Made by a program: the position numbers and the translations under genes. A DNA stretch of 64,000 bases. Origin: Arthrinium phaeospermum (Eukaryota > Ascomycota > Sordariomycetes > Amphisphaeriales > Apiosporaceae). Numbering within the stretch: the stretch's first letter is position 1; every line of letters starts with the position of its first letter. The notes under the pieces were generated by a model, which made no database searches, was not told the DNA's origin, and saw nothing but the letters and a program-made list of their open reading frames with translations. Shown here piece after piece: positions 11,216 through 23,139 of this stretch. The stretch lies in NCBI GenBank assembly GCA_006503535.1, contig QYRS01000002.1, positions 4,278,001 through 4,342,000 on the forward strand, read 5' to 3'.

Positions 11216-12225
11216 GGCGAGCGAAGGGGCTTCTGCGCGACTCGATAGCCTCACCTGGGTCTTGGCTCCGTTGAGCCTAGACGGTGAGTAGTTGTCAAGA
11301 GTTGAAGTTGTCAGTAAACTGACGTCAGGATTGGGTGTGTGTGAGTGACACAAGAAGATAGATCACAATGCGATGGTTTCGTCCAATTTCGAAACGGTGA
11401 TGGAGAGAAATTTCAAGTTCAAAGTCTGAATTGCGGAGGAAGTGAGTATAAGTACTGGAAGGGCAGTGGGTGCCCCTTATTTGCCTTGAATCTGTAGCCT
11501 AGACAGACCTCGTTTGCTACTTACAAACTCGCAAAGAGGAACAGGATCGTGAGCAATATACATTACGTTCGTCATTTGACAATTCTTTAAGACAATTGTT
11601 TAAGGAAGCTGAACAAAAAACGTTGAGTTGTGGCTCCCGGTAACCAGTTATGAGCTTGGGTTTCGTGATTTTACTGAAGGGAGGGGATTATTCTTTTCCG
11701 TATGACAGCCAACCCCTGAAGCGACAATGTCAACTCATTCCAAGATCCGCCGACAAAGAGTCGTCCTTGGTTGCTGACATAACCACCAATCAAGTCGTTC
11801 AGCAACGAAAAATTCAATAATGTAAATGATAATACAAGACTGATCTACAGGAATCAATTGGGAACCGACTCACGGGATGCATTCCAATACAATGGCATCA
11901 TAAACCTTGGATAGCAACTTCAATCACATCCATCTTAAAATTACCAAAATCGGATGTCACGTAGAAAGATATCGCAACGCAAGCTGTAATCCCGTAATAA
12001 TCTCCGTCGCGAGGCTAGACCAGTGACAGTATGACTTCTGACCCAAGAAAACATCCACCCAAACGAAACGAGAAAACCAAACTCCGGCGCTTGCCATTGT
12101 GTTGTTATGATAGGACGGGCAAAAAAGGCAACTATGATTTCACGTAAACTCTACACCGTCCAATTAATCCGCAAGGGGTTATCTCTATCCTTCAACCCAA
12201 ACGGGAAAGGGGCTTGTTACCTGCC
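11216..12225. other. Argonaute 5' region and phosphatase 3' region
   Basis: About 1 kb between two minus-strand genes. It should contain the Argonaute promoter and leader (from 11216) and the 3' UTR of the phosphatase gene (up to 12225). No gene seen. Confidence 0.5.
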
Positions 12226-14435
12226 TCACTTGCTGCTGCTGCCGCTGGCCCCTTGGTTGTTGCTACTGCTGCTCTCCCCTTCCCCACCCTCGGGACTAGG
12301 CAACTTCTCCGCATACGCCTCCAACTTCTTATCCTCACTCGCCTTACTCTCCGTGCTGCGACCCCGGTTACTCTCCTCCTCCGCCTTCTTCGACTCACTA
12401 CCGACATTGCTGCCAGGCATATCGCTCTTCAACCCCTCAAACGAATCCGCATCGTCCTCGCGGGGCTTCGCATCATCCCCGCCAAAGAGACTGCTCGCGG
12501 CGCTGACCTCGGCGCTGTCGGGGCTCGTCACCCGCAGCCCCAGCTTCTTCTCCTGGGCCGGGTCCTCATCGTTATCCCCCTTCCAGTCCGCCGGCTCCAT
12601 CTGCGGCACCGGCGAGCCGACCGACGGCTGGTCGATCTCGTCCCCCGCCACCCCTCCATTCTTGGCCGCGGCGGCCTCGGCCTCGGGCCCCTTGGGCACG
12701 ACGCTGCGCCAGACCACGGCGATGCGGTCCGCGGCGCGCGTCCCCTTGCGGCTCGAGCCCTTGATGCCGTCCATCTTGTCCCAGTCGATCTCGAAGACGC
12801 CGTTGGTCTCGGGCTCGCCGTCGCGCTCAGGCCCGTTGCCCTCGAAGAAGGCGTTGAACCAGACGTGTGCCACCGCCGTCACCATCGTCAGGCCCATCGA
12901 CGACGGCGCCCGGTTGCGGCGCTCCAGGTCGATGTTGACGTCGCTCGTCGGCAGCCGGATCGGCTGCTTGGGCTTGAAGATGACGGCCTGGCCGCCGGGC
13001 TCCGGGTCCACGTTCTCCTCCTCGGGGGCGGTGCCTGCCGCTGCCGGTTTCGAAGAAGAAGTAGAAGCCTCCGCCTCCTCTTCGGCGGCCGTGTCTTCGA
13101 CGAAAAGGCTGTTGGATTTTCGCTTCTCTTGCTTCTCGTGCTTCTCGTGCTGCTTCTTGGACTTGCTCCGCATCGGCATCTTGTCCTTGATGCTCATGCT
13201 GGACATGTTGCGCGAGATGAGCTTGGGGGTGTGGCTTCGGGACGTCTTTTGTTCGGGCGCTTTTGACGGTGTGCTGGAGCCGGACGCGACAGGCGTAGAA
13301 TCGCCGCTCTTCCCGACAGGGGTATCCGGGCTCTTGGCGACCGGCGACTGGACCGGCGACTGGCCCGTGAAATTGGTGCCGTTCTGCACGTCCGTCTCGC
13401 GCGCCTCGTCGAGGATCTGCTTCTCGGTCCCCGGGCTCATGCCGTACCCGGCCATGTCGTATAGCGAATCCATGAGCCCCGTGCTGCCGGGGGCGCCGCC
13501 CTCGACCACGAGCCGCTCGTCGCGGTGGAACGTGTGGAACACCTTGATCTTCTTCCCTTCGTCGACGAAGCCCTCGACGCACAGCTTGACGCCGTTGCGC
13601 AGGCCCCAGACGTGCACCTCGACAATCTCGAGCTCGCGGTCGACGTACTTCTTGCCGCCCTTGGTCCAGCGGTCGACGTAGCCGATCCAGCGCAGCTGGC
13701 TGGGGATGCTGACGCCGGGGCCGAACTTGGGCCGCATGCGCCGCTCCGTGAAGCGCGCGAGGGCCTGCTCGGGCGTCCAGCCGCACTGCGAGATCAGGTA
13801 GCTGCAGGCCATGGACCCGCTGCGGCCCTTGCCGGCCTTGCAGTGGACGACGACGATGCGCGGGTTCTTCTTGTCGGTGCCCTTCCAGGTGTCGAGGACC
13901 TTCTCGAGCAGGTTGTGGTTCTCGGTGTTGGCCTGCTGCCGCCTCTTCTCCTCCTCTTCGTTGGGGACGCCGATGGTCCCCGGCCCGCCCGCCACGCCGT
14001 CCGCGTCCAGCTCGTTGCCGTTGAGCCAGTTGCGCATGCTGGCCATGATCATCGGCACGAGCCGGAACGGGGGCGGGTGGTGGTCGGGCCACGGGTAGTG
14101 CCGTATTCTATCGTAGACCAGGTTGTCGGGATATCCCGTGCCCTCGGCGCGGAACTCCCATATCGCCCAGTCCTTGCCGTGCTTCTTGTCTAGGAACTCG
14201 ACGAGGCGGTCGAGGGGGTTTCGGTAGGCGCGTTGTGGGTAGGTCTGGGATGGGCCGGATCTGTCGCAAGCAGGCAATTGGTAAGCTGGTTATTCTTGGG
14301 TATGGGTGTGTAGCATTATGATAATCATTGAACATACGTCGCGACTATGTTATCCGTAACATAGCATAGATCCAGCCCCGCCTCGGGATGTTTTGAGCGC
14401 GGCCCAGCGACGATTTGGCGCAGGAGGGAGGCCAT
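12226..14435 (-). CDS. tep1: PTEN-family phosphoinositide 3-phosphatase (Tep1/Ptn1-like)
   Basis: Model: complement of join(12226..14260, 14338..14435), 710 residues; the single intron has a GTATGT donor and a CGACAG acceptor. PTEN enzymes remove the 3-phosphate from PtdIns(3,4,5)P3 at membranes. The start MASLLRQIVAGPRSKH matches the PTEN N-terminal lipid-binding segment. A WPD-type loop is at HYPWPDHH (D92), and the P-loop HCKAGKGRSG has its catalytic Cys at 173. PTEN proper has Thr where this has Ser. A 25-residue acidic/Gln-rich insertion lies between them (about 117-145). After the phosphatase come C2-type segments (VEVHVWGLRNGVKL, KIKVFHTFH, and later HVWFNAFFEGNG), split by a long Lys/Ser-rich insertion (about 330-460). 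The C-terminal tail of roughly 100 residues is acidic and Ser-rich, like the regulatory tail of PTEN. The catalytic assignment is firm; the tail function is inferred. Confidence 0.92.
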
Positions 14436-15477
14436 ATCGATAGGTACAAACAGTAGCGGTGGAAATGGATTGATGGGTATCTTAGTGTCTGGGCGCTAGG
14501 TAGAATAGAGGCACAGCAAGCAAACAAGAAAAACGAAGGAATGGAAGAGTCACAACGAAGAAAGATCTATGTCGTTCTATTACTTTGGTAAATGTGTCAA
14601 AGTCGCGTGAAATAGAAAGGCGCCGGCTGTCAGTGCATGGAGACGCTGCTGATCCGGTTTATGCTGGACGGAGTCGATTAACGGGGTTCAGTTTAGCTCG
14701 TTGGCGAGCACGGGACGACGTCATGCGACGTGGTTACAAATTACATCATCTAGGCCCCCTCAAGCTTCAATCCAGCTTGCCAGGCGGCTGATGGGCTGAC
14801 GCTCACTATTGTGGAATCTCGATTAAAATACCCATCGTTCGAGCTTGGACTTTATTGTGAGAATCCCTTTCCGAACTGGTGGACCTGGACAGGAATGTTG
14901 TATGTAGTTGAAAATTGAGACGAACTGGATGGTCGCGTGATGATCGGATTGGCAAGGATTGGTGACAGCGTCGATCAAAACGTGGGACACATCATATCTG
15001 GGCGGCCATGGAAGTAAAATACGACTCAGAACATTGTATTAATCAGAGCTGCAACATATATAAGCCACGAATAGACACGACACAAGTAGTAAAATCAACA
15101 TTTTATTTTTACTGGAATTTTACTGGAATAACAGTGGCCAATATTCATGTTATAGTACGCATCTCTGAACTCCCCCCTTCCAGAAAATAACAAGGAATGC
15201 AACAGTCAGATTTACACGCTCCTGGTACCAACCATACCCTTTTATCATCATCCGTTCCGTAGCCGCTTGCCCACCACCCGGCAAGCGTCCCCACACACTG
15301 TCGCGTCGTGCGTGGTGCATGGTGAGCCGTAGCCTATATCTAGTCACATCCGGAAAATGCCGTTGATGCCAACTTCCTATATCCCCAGCTAGGTCTTTCT
15401 CGGCATGTTGCCGCATCATTGAGGAAGCCCGACTAGATCAGGTTGGACCCCAAGGTGAAGAGATCGGGTCTTGTCGC
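14436..15477. other. Phosphatase 5' region and Pom33 3' region
   Basis: About 1 kb between two minus-strand genes. 15000-15200 is AT-rich. No coding region supported. Confidence 0.5.
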
Positions 15478-16597
15478 TTAGGACGTCTTCTTGGGGGCAG
15501 CGGAGCCGTTGATGTACTTGCTCACATCGGACACATCGTGGAACTGGCGGGCGATCTGCTTGACGGTATCCCAGATCTGTCTCGCGACAGGGGGAGTGTT
15601 CTGCTGGCCGACGAGAGAGTCCACGCGAGCCTCAACCATGCTGAACGAGTTCTGCACGTGCGAGCTCTGGGAGAAGCGAGCGCGGAGGAAAGCGGTGTAG
15701 AGGGTAATCAGGATCCACGACCGGCGCTGGAAGAAGATGGCAGAGATGAAGATGCGCACCCAGAGGGCGATCTCGAGAGTGGACACAACCGACATGGACA
15801 TGTCGTAGTAGCTCTTGACGAACTGGCCGATGGCATCGGCAATGGGGTTGCTAGCGGGCTTGGCGTTGGGAGAAGCACCAGCCGCGGGCTTGACGGGCTG
15901 AATGGTGGGAATGACATTCTGGCGGAGGTAGGTCGCGACGTGGAAAACAGAGTAGATGCCGTAAGGGAGCATGGCGAGGGGGTACTGGGGGCTCAGCAGC
16001 CAGATCAGGGCCATGATCAGGTACTGGACGTTCTCATCCGAGAGCAGGCCAATGGGGCCGCCGGCGGGGTACTTGGCGCCGACCTTTTGGCGAGCGCGCC
16101 ATGTCTTGTAGACGACGATGCCGTAGGTTATCGCAGCGGCCACAAAGGCGGTGCGGTAGGAGAACTGGGCCATGCGAGCATAGTAGTTCATTCGGATATA
16201 CGACAGGGAGTATCGGAAAATGCATAGCAGGAGAACCAGATGCCTAAAATTTGCTCTTGTTAGCTCGCGATTCCTTGCTTTAGGTCACTTCCGTGTGCGA
16301 TGTGCGGTTTTGCGAGTAGACGCCAACCAAGGCTCTTGCTTTTTCTTATTTTGAGGCCACGCGAAAGGCGGTGTCGCAGTATCGCGAGAGGGCTGTGGCA
16401 GAGCGGAGAAATCATGTCATGTCTGTACATACCCGGCAAACCAACCGACTGCAGAGATAAAAAGTTAGAACGGTCGAGCAGAACAAAGGGATTATGGAGT
16501 CGAGTTGAACAATAGAGGCATGCTTACACTGGAGTGTCTTCATTAAGGTCAGGACCCTTTCCTGGAGGGGTAGGTTGGCACTTGGTGGAGGAGCCAT
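15478..16597 (-). CDS. pom33: Pom33/TMEM33-family nuclear pore and ER membrane protein, with a 16-nt microexon
   Basis: Model: complement of join(15478..16243, 16433..16448, 16528..16597), 283 residues. The 16-nt second exon restores the family sequence LMKTLQFGWFAGHLVLLLC across two introns (T|GTAAGC, then CGG|GTATGT), so it is well supported even though no scan for long frames would find it. Membrane segments are visible around GHLVLLLCIFRYSLSY, AAAITYGIVVYK, YLIMALIWLLSPQYP and IALWVRIFISAIFF. The family (yeast Pom33, fission yeast Tts1, human TMEM33) sits in the ER and nuclear envelope and helps nuclear pore distribution and ER shape. The tail (from about SKYINGSAAPKKTS) is short and basic. 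Length agrees with the family. Confidence 0.9.
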
Positions 16598-18458
16598 TTT
16601 TGACGCTGATATGGATGCGATGGGGAGTTCAATAGGATAGAATTCGGGTTAAGCGAACTCAGTTACGATTGAAGATGCACGAAGGCGCTGTGCTAGTTGT
16701 GCAAATAGGAGGGCTGCGTCGACTTGTCGAGGTCGTCTTTTGGGGGAGAAAGGTAGGTAAGGTTGAAGAGAGGTAGGGTTGGATGGTGAAGATTAATGAT
16801 GGAAGCTTCTCTGGTGGTGAGGTGGCTGGAGCGGGAGGATGACGACTGGACGACCGTGTTCAACTCACCCCCAAGCTCCAGTCTGTACCAGGGTACCTTC
16901 TAGCTCTTCAGATCTTCTCTAGCGCCGTGCTCACTGCTCATAGCTGCTCCTCCCCACCTGGCCGGCCTCGCGCTGATAGGCGGGCGGCTGGGCTGATCCC
17001 CACTTGGCAGCTAGCATCTCTGGCTCCCTTGTGAGTTGTGACGGTGCTTCGGGTTCGGCACTGACCTTCTTCAGTTGGCGCTGGTCTCTCTCCCTCTTTT
17101 TGCTGGGTTTCCAGGTTCAACTCAGTGGGCAATCCCGGGGTCGGTGCTGAACTGAACTAAGTACTGACGAAACATGACCCCTCGTGCACTCTCTTTTTTT
17201 TTTTTTTTTTTTTTTGACAGCAATAGATTGAATGTTTCAATTCCATCAGTTCCAAATCCATCATTTTTGGCCATCATCATTGGGGATTACTGATTAGATA
17301 GGAGGTTTTCGTCATGGCCTGCAAGGACCTGCAGCTCCGTGACCAGTCAATTTTCGTGCGAAACCAGTTTCCCTGCTTGTGATGTTGCGAAGCGATGTCA
17401 TCTACCAAGCCACACAATCGCCAAAGCTTTTCGTCATCGAGCCGCGGTCCCCCCACTGTAAGCATCGTGCTACCCTTAGCACTTCCGCTACGCTCCCTAG
17501 GTTAGTGCAAGCACATTCCAATCGCTCAGTGTACTTATTGGCCAGTGACAAGATGAGTGTTACTTTTTACGGGCTTTGGCCCGCCGTGCATAGCTATCTA
17601 CATGAATATACTCCGTATTCAGATACAAATTGAGGCATGTGTCGACTCGAAACCGTTGATGGAATCTACCTTGATTAGAAGAGGCAATCCCGGAAAGCCG
17701 ATCTGGAAACCCGACGCAAGCTGTTCATTAACCGGCCGCATCAAAGGCTGCGTGCAACCGCCAAATGCTATCTGGTCACGCGAGCACAAGTTGCTGAAGT
17801 TCAGCCCTACATAGTACATACATACCCGACGCCTAACTGATATCTTCAGGGGAACCCCATTCTATTCCCTTACGAATTCCGCCCTTGGCCTTTTGAGATG
17901 ATATTGCTTCTTCTTTTGGTCGCTCACAGTGCTACCTACTTAAGCGAGTAGGCTCAGGGCCCCTCTGCCAATACTTCAATACAAGTGAGACCTGACGCGG
18001 ACCATTACACAGCCCACTAGCACTAGCGACTTCCCCAAGACCACACAGCGCATGGCAACTCCGATATCGATAGAAGTGTGCGACTATAGCGCCGGTTCAA
18101 GTCACCGAGGCTCACTGCGCATGGAGGCTTAGTCTGTGTGGCAGTCTGGGCATCGCATAGGTATTTTTCCCACTACGGCCCGTAAAGGTGTGGGCTGCCC
18201 ACCAAATTCACTGCGGGTGGGAGTTCCCGTTGGCCGTTGGGTGGTGTTTTCCCCCGGACCCCTGTTCTGACAGGAGGATTCGGGCAGCCCCTTGCCCAAT
18301 CAAGTGATGACCTCGTAGGGGCATGTCAACATGGTGGTCTTGGCCGTGGGTGTGCCTATTAATAACATACAAACAACCGCCGTTGGATCAGGCTTCCAGT
18401 CTTTCGCATCTTCTATCTTCTCCTTTCATCCCCAGCATGAGCCTGACACGCACTTTCG
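16598..18458. other. Intergenic region with poly-T tract
   Basis: About 1.9 kb between divergently transcribed genes (Pom33 on minus, Zn-cluster regulator on plus), so it holds both promoters. Apart from the T22 run there is no recognisable feature and no supported gene. Confidence 0.5.
17194..17215. repeat. Homopolymer T22
   Basis: Uninterrupted run of 22 T. On the minus strand it reads as poly-A, so an old retro-insertion end is possible but unproven. Confidence 0.9.
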
Positions 18459-20243
18459 ATGATCGCTCGAGGGCAATGCTGGACTTGCTGCCGCCACCAA
18501 GCCCTTTGTGATGGGAGGAAACCGACATGCGAGCGCTGCCAAACCAGCAGCCTCGAATGCCTGGGTTATGGCGCTGAGACCCTGCGGGGTACCGACGGCT
18601 CCGACGCAGGACCCAATCAACAGATAGAGCCACCGCCGGTTGTGGAGGAGCACCCCTTGCCGGATTCCATCCGACAAAGCCCTACGCCGACTTTATATCG
18701 CCGGGCGCAGATGATATTCGAAGGACTGGACTACTGTGTGTTTGCCGTTCGACAATCTCGTCTTGACCAATAGATCGCTAATAAGCCTCCAGTCAACAAG
18801 CTCATCAGTCCCAACGTTGTCTCGGATGCGTCCCACTTCAACCCCTACATAGTCAACTTGCAGCGACTCGACAGTTTTCCCGATCACTATGTCAAGGTTC
18901 TTGTCGCCACTGCGGGCTTTCATAGGCTTATGACAGCTGGCCCCGAGCCTACACCCTCGTCGGCCCTGATACAACGCGACATCGATGTCTTCGCCCTTCG
19001 AAGTGAGGCACTGGGTGCTTTGAACGACCAGCTCGCCCATCCGGGTACCCAGACGAGTGATGCAACATTACTGACAGTTGTGGCTCTCTTGATCACCTCG
19101 GTGAGCGCTAGCACCTTCTGAACTGACATTGGCCAGACGCTGACCATAGTAGATGCAATCCTCGGCCCATACTGAATGGAGAGCCCACCTCGAGGGCGCC
19201 AGGCGCATCATCCAGCTCCGAGGCGGGCTCAAGAAGATCATCAAGGACAACCCATACTTCAAGCCCATCTTGATCTACTTTATAATGTGGGTGCGGGATT
19301 GCAGCTCTATGTTTACTTTAACTAACATGGCCGACCCAGGGCTGATGTAATGGGCGCTACGACCTGCTCGTCGAAGCATGAGAAAATGTCCGTGGCGACG
19401 TTGATGGCCTTGAAATATTGGGAGATCGAGCCCAACATCCTGCGACTGCTGGCAGCGACGCCCAACCCCTGTCCCGAGGAGATCTTCCAATCCATCATCC
19501 TGATCAACTATCTCCGCACCATAGCTCGCAACGACAAGCTGCGGAAGCGGAGACAGTCGGGCACGCGCATGGTCCTGGCCAAAATCCTCCGTTTCTCGCC
19601 GTCCGAGTACGCCGCTCGCATGCACAACTTTACTGGGTGGAAGACGAACGGCAAGGACGTCGGCTTCGCCAGCAGCAGCCCCGAAGAGTCGCACCCCCTG
19701 CCAACTGCGCCCGGGCCTCAAGCGAGCGGCACCTCCTCCAAATCGTCCCCAACCTCCGCCGGGTCGTCCCCCAATAGCATTTCAGACCAAGACCTCTGGT
19801 TCAGCGTAGCCGATGTCTACCACGCCGCGGCCCTGCTCTACGGGCTGCGCACCCTCGTCTTCGATGCCGAGGAGGCCGACGCGGCTCTCCTACTGCCGGA
19901 GACGACGACGGACGTCGTCGCGCTCCGCGAAGAAGCCTGTCGGACGCTGACCGACACGCTTACACCCGTCTTCTCTGACGAGGACGCCATGTACCGCATC
20001 GGGAAGCTGGTCATGTGGCCGCTCTTCATCCTCGGCACCGAGGTGCACTACCGCGACTCGGCCCGGCGGAGTTTCTTCGTCGATGGCTTCACGATGCTGA
20101 GTCGCACGATGGGGGTCTTGGGGCCGGTCGGGGCCATTGATGAGCTTACGCACAAGTGGGCGGTGGACTCGAAGAACCCCGAGGGCGCTCGGGTGACTTG
20201 GGATGATTATTTTGAGGGGAGGCCTGATTACATTGTATTTTAG
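18459..20243 (+). CDS. Zn(2)Cys(6) transcription factor with fungal TF domain
   Basis: Model: join(18459..18735, 18793..19100, 19153..19286, 19340..20243), 540 residues. The binuclear zinc cluster starts at residue 7: CWTC, then six residues to ALC, DGRKPT, CERC, six residues, C; the spacing C2-C6-C6-C2-C6-C is correct. The usual basic residue after CWTC is replaced by Cys (CWTCCRHQ). The body (LQRLDSFPDHYVK, HLEGARRIIQLRGG, a Ser/Pro-rich linker, then MWPLFILGTEV) resembles the fungal-specific TF domain of the second type. First intron: donor T|GTGTGT is weak, but the CTAAT branch and CCAG acceptor are good and it removes an in-frame TAG at 18771. A 36-nt intron ending at that TAG also keeps frame but is shorter than usual. 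Targets unknown. Confidence 0.8.
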
Positions 20244-21024
20244 TTTAGTAATAAGGCAGGGGGGCGAGTGTTCATGCCACTTCGTCGTTCATGCCACTTC
20301 TTGAAGCTCCAATTGATCTCCAACTTCCAAGAAACCTAAGCCTCATGTCCCATGTGCCCCCTGAACCGATAGAATGAGGCATGACGTGTATGGAGGCGCT
20401 GACCAGGAGTGTTACCAGAGTATTAGATAGCTGATGTCACCAGTGTGTCTTCATCCAGCAAGGGTAATCGTGCCGGTGCTTCAATTGGTTCGTCATACCA
20501 TTTGCTCTGTAAATACACCAAGACCACCTGCAGAATGATTTATGTTTGTGACGATGTATTGCACTTTCGTTTCGGTTTTCGTTGTACTACACTCTATGCA
20601 CACTGGCTAGAGGCTTTTGCAGGCGGTGACGTTTCGTAACACCCCAATGACTTAAAATGGACTTTGGGGGTGTTTACTCGCCCCTGTATCAAGATGAAGC
20701 AGCTGAAGATAAGTTTGAAGTATTCAATTGGATGTGGATCCGCCTCGCGAGAACGATATTCTCGGTGGTCATGCTAGGCAGTACGATGTGGCTTTCCGGT
20801 CGCATAAAAGGTTGTAATTCCAGGAGGCATTGCCTTGTACTCACCTGGCATATGCAGGTCTTCGTATAGCCTCATCTTTAGCGCCTGGGGCCAAAAGCGA
20901 GAACCAGCCGAATTTTATATAGCAACCTTTGTCCCGTCCATGGCCTTCTGGCCTTTGAGTACCATAATCTATCATCACATATTGCACTATCTTCAGCTAA
21001 CGCGAATACTCTGTTCCTAAAATC
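20244..21024. other. Spacer, no gene seen
   Basis: About 780 bp between two plus-strand genes, holding the 3' end of the regulator and the promoter of the membrane protein gene. Nothing else recognised. Confidence 0.5.
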
Positions 21025-23139
21025 ATGACGCCCTATGAGAATGGCACAACTGAGGGCCCGATTGTGGACGAAGGACACCATCAAGGGCCTTCCATGTCAG
21101 CGCATCACGCCCTAGGGGATTGCCCAGAGGATGACACAAACGACACAGACAGTCCCGAGGATATCGTAACAAACAAGTACCATGACGCCAAAGCTCTGAT
21201 CACTTCTTCGACATTCATGAAAGGACTACTAGTTGACTTTCTGTGTGTTCTGGTTGCTCTTTCGTTCCTCGTCTTCGCAGTCATGGGGATCCATTCCAAG
21301 AACAAGGAAATGGGGCCACGAGAAGAGACTTTGCTGAATGTTGCTCGATTTGTACGTATTACTCCAGTCTCGACTTTACGATCATATTTGCTATGTACTG
21401 ACTGACTCGGCTAGGTGGCTACTGGATTCCCTTACTGCTTTGCCTTCGTCTTTGGGAGAACACTACAGACTATTATCTCTTGGCGCATGGAGAGAGGAGC
21501 TGATTGTCTCAGTCATGCCTACTTGAGCCGAAGTTTGACTCTTGGTGGCACACTCATTGCTCCATTAAACATCCGGCTTGCGCACTGGCTGCCAGTTCTG
21601 CTTGCCATATTATGGGCCTTCTCTCCTTTGGGCAGTCAGGCATCACTTCGGTTCATCTCGCGACAGACCAGAACTACGCACACGCGATTACACGAACCAG
21701 CACAGTATCCCTATCCACAGCCATCCGATTCATCACAGGAATATGGAGATTATCAACAAGAAGCACGCAATTCAATGTTCTTAGCTGCATTCCTATCTCT
21801 TGCCAAGACTGGGACAGCTTCCCAAGACACTTGGGGTAATATCAAGATCCCTTTGTTGAAGGGCGCCAATACTACGAGCAACGTCGGTCCATGGAGAAAC
21901 ATTACGTGGCAGCCCGACTCGCAATACTCTTCAGTTATAGGCATTCCTTATTTGCTACCACCTGGCCATGGCAATAAGTCCTTTACAATGGAGTCGTGGT
22001 ATTGGGAGTTGGAGAACCCCACTCTAAGGGACTCTAACAACCCTGGACCTTTACTCTGGGGTACTAATGAGTACAACAACTCGAACCTGCTAAGCAATTA
22101 TACTGGCCAGAGCGGTTTATGGCAGTTTGCCGTACCGGAATCAATCGACGCATACAATACGTGGGCATCTCATGATTCAACAATATTATCCAATATACCA
22201 GCCACAGGGATTCCAATCACATTTGAGAGCATAGCAGCACGTGTTCTTGGTCTTAACAACTCCTTGAATTTCTCATACACTTACAATACCGAAAACTGGG
22301 TTTTCAGTGCACCGACTGTGCGACTAGAGGCCTTCCTTGTCCAAAAGCCTGTCGAGCTGAATGTGACCTGCACGGTTGCGTCTTGCAACGTTACCAACAT
22401 CCGAACAACAACACCTGTGGCAGATGATCAGAGTGACGCCGACAAGATTCATTTCCTTAGATGGATTCTTCCTCGTTTTCGGGAAGCGTTCCCCCTTCGA
22501 AACATGTTAGATACTCCATGGAGTGGTGCCTTTGAAGCTTATCTGTTCAACCCATCACAGAACCCGTACAGCACCATGGGCGAAAAGATCCCGGATATCG
22601 ACCTCACAGGAGTACAAGCAGAAACGCTAGCACGTCGGCTTTCCCAGGTGATAAATGCCTATTGGATTGTGGACAACCAGTTCTTCAATGCTGCTGGTGG
22701 TTTCAATGTAACTTCCACATATTGGAGATGGTACGACGCGTCCGATCCGTTGGGCAAAAACAACACAAGCAAAAGCCTCATTAGAAACAGTACGGTCACT
22801 AGCATGGATTATCAAGAATACCTACATTGTGATGACCAATGGGCGGCAGTTCTTTTCACATCGAGTATCATGTTACTGCTGGCGTCTGTCACCTCTGCCG
22901 TCCTGAGTTTCTTCCGCATGGCGCCTGACTGTACGGATTTCCTCTCAGCCTTGACGCTCCACGATGGGAGGCTGATGCTAGAAGGCGGCTCTAACTTGGA
23001 TGAATACGAAAGGGTTAGATTGCTGAAGGATGTGAGGTTGAAGGTTGGGGATGTAAGATCCTGGGAGCAGGTCGGGCAGACAACCATTGCCCAGGATGGA
23101 CACGTAGGTGACCTCAAGAAGAAACGCCTATACTGGTGA
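21025..23139 (+). CDS. Multi-pass membrane glycoprotein of unknown function
   Basis: Model: join(21025..21351, 21415..23139), 683 residues; the intron has a GTACGT donor and GGCTAG acceptor and is in phase. The cytosolic N-terminus is acidic (EDDTNDTDSPED). Three hydrophobic segments follow: LLVDFLCVLVALSFLVFAVM, the VATGFPYCFAFVFGRTL region, and HWLPVLLAILWAF. Then comes a roughly 400-residue probably extracytosolic domain with about ten N-glycosylation sequons (NTTS, NITW, NYTG, NNSL, NVTC, NVTN, NVTS, NNTS and others). A last membrane segment (VLFTSSIMLLLASVTSAVL) is followed by a short cytosolic tail of about 70 residues. I recognise the topology as common in filamentous ascomycetes but know of no function. 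The neighbouring regulator is 780 bp upstream on the same strand; a functional link is speculation. Confidence 0.8.

Noticed and set aside
12107..13681. 524-codon plus-strand frame of Ser/Leu-rich composition
   Set aside because: Lies antisense to the PTEN-family gene, whose P-loop and C2 motifs are unambiguous.
18738..18773. A 36-nt first intron in the Zn-cluster gene
   Set aside because: It keeps frame but is shorter than usual. A 57-nt intron (18736-18792) with a CTAAT branch site also keeps frame and fits better.
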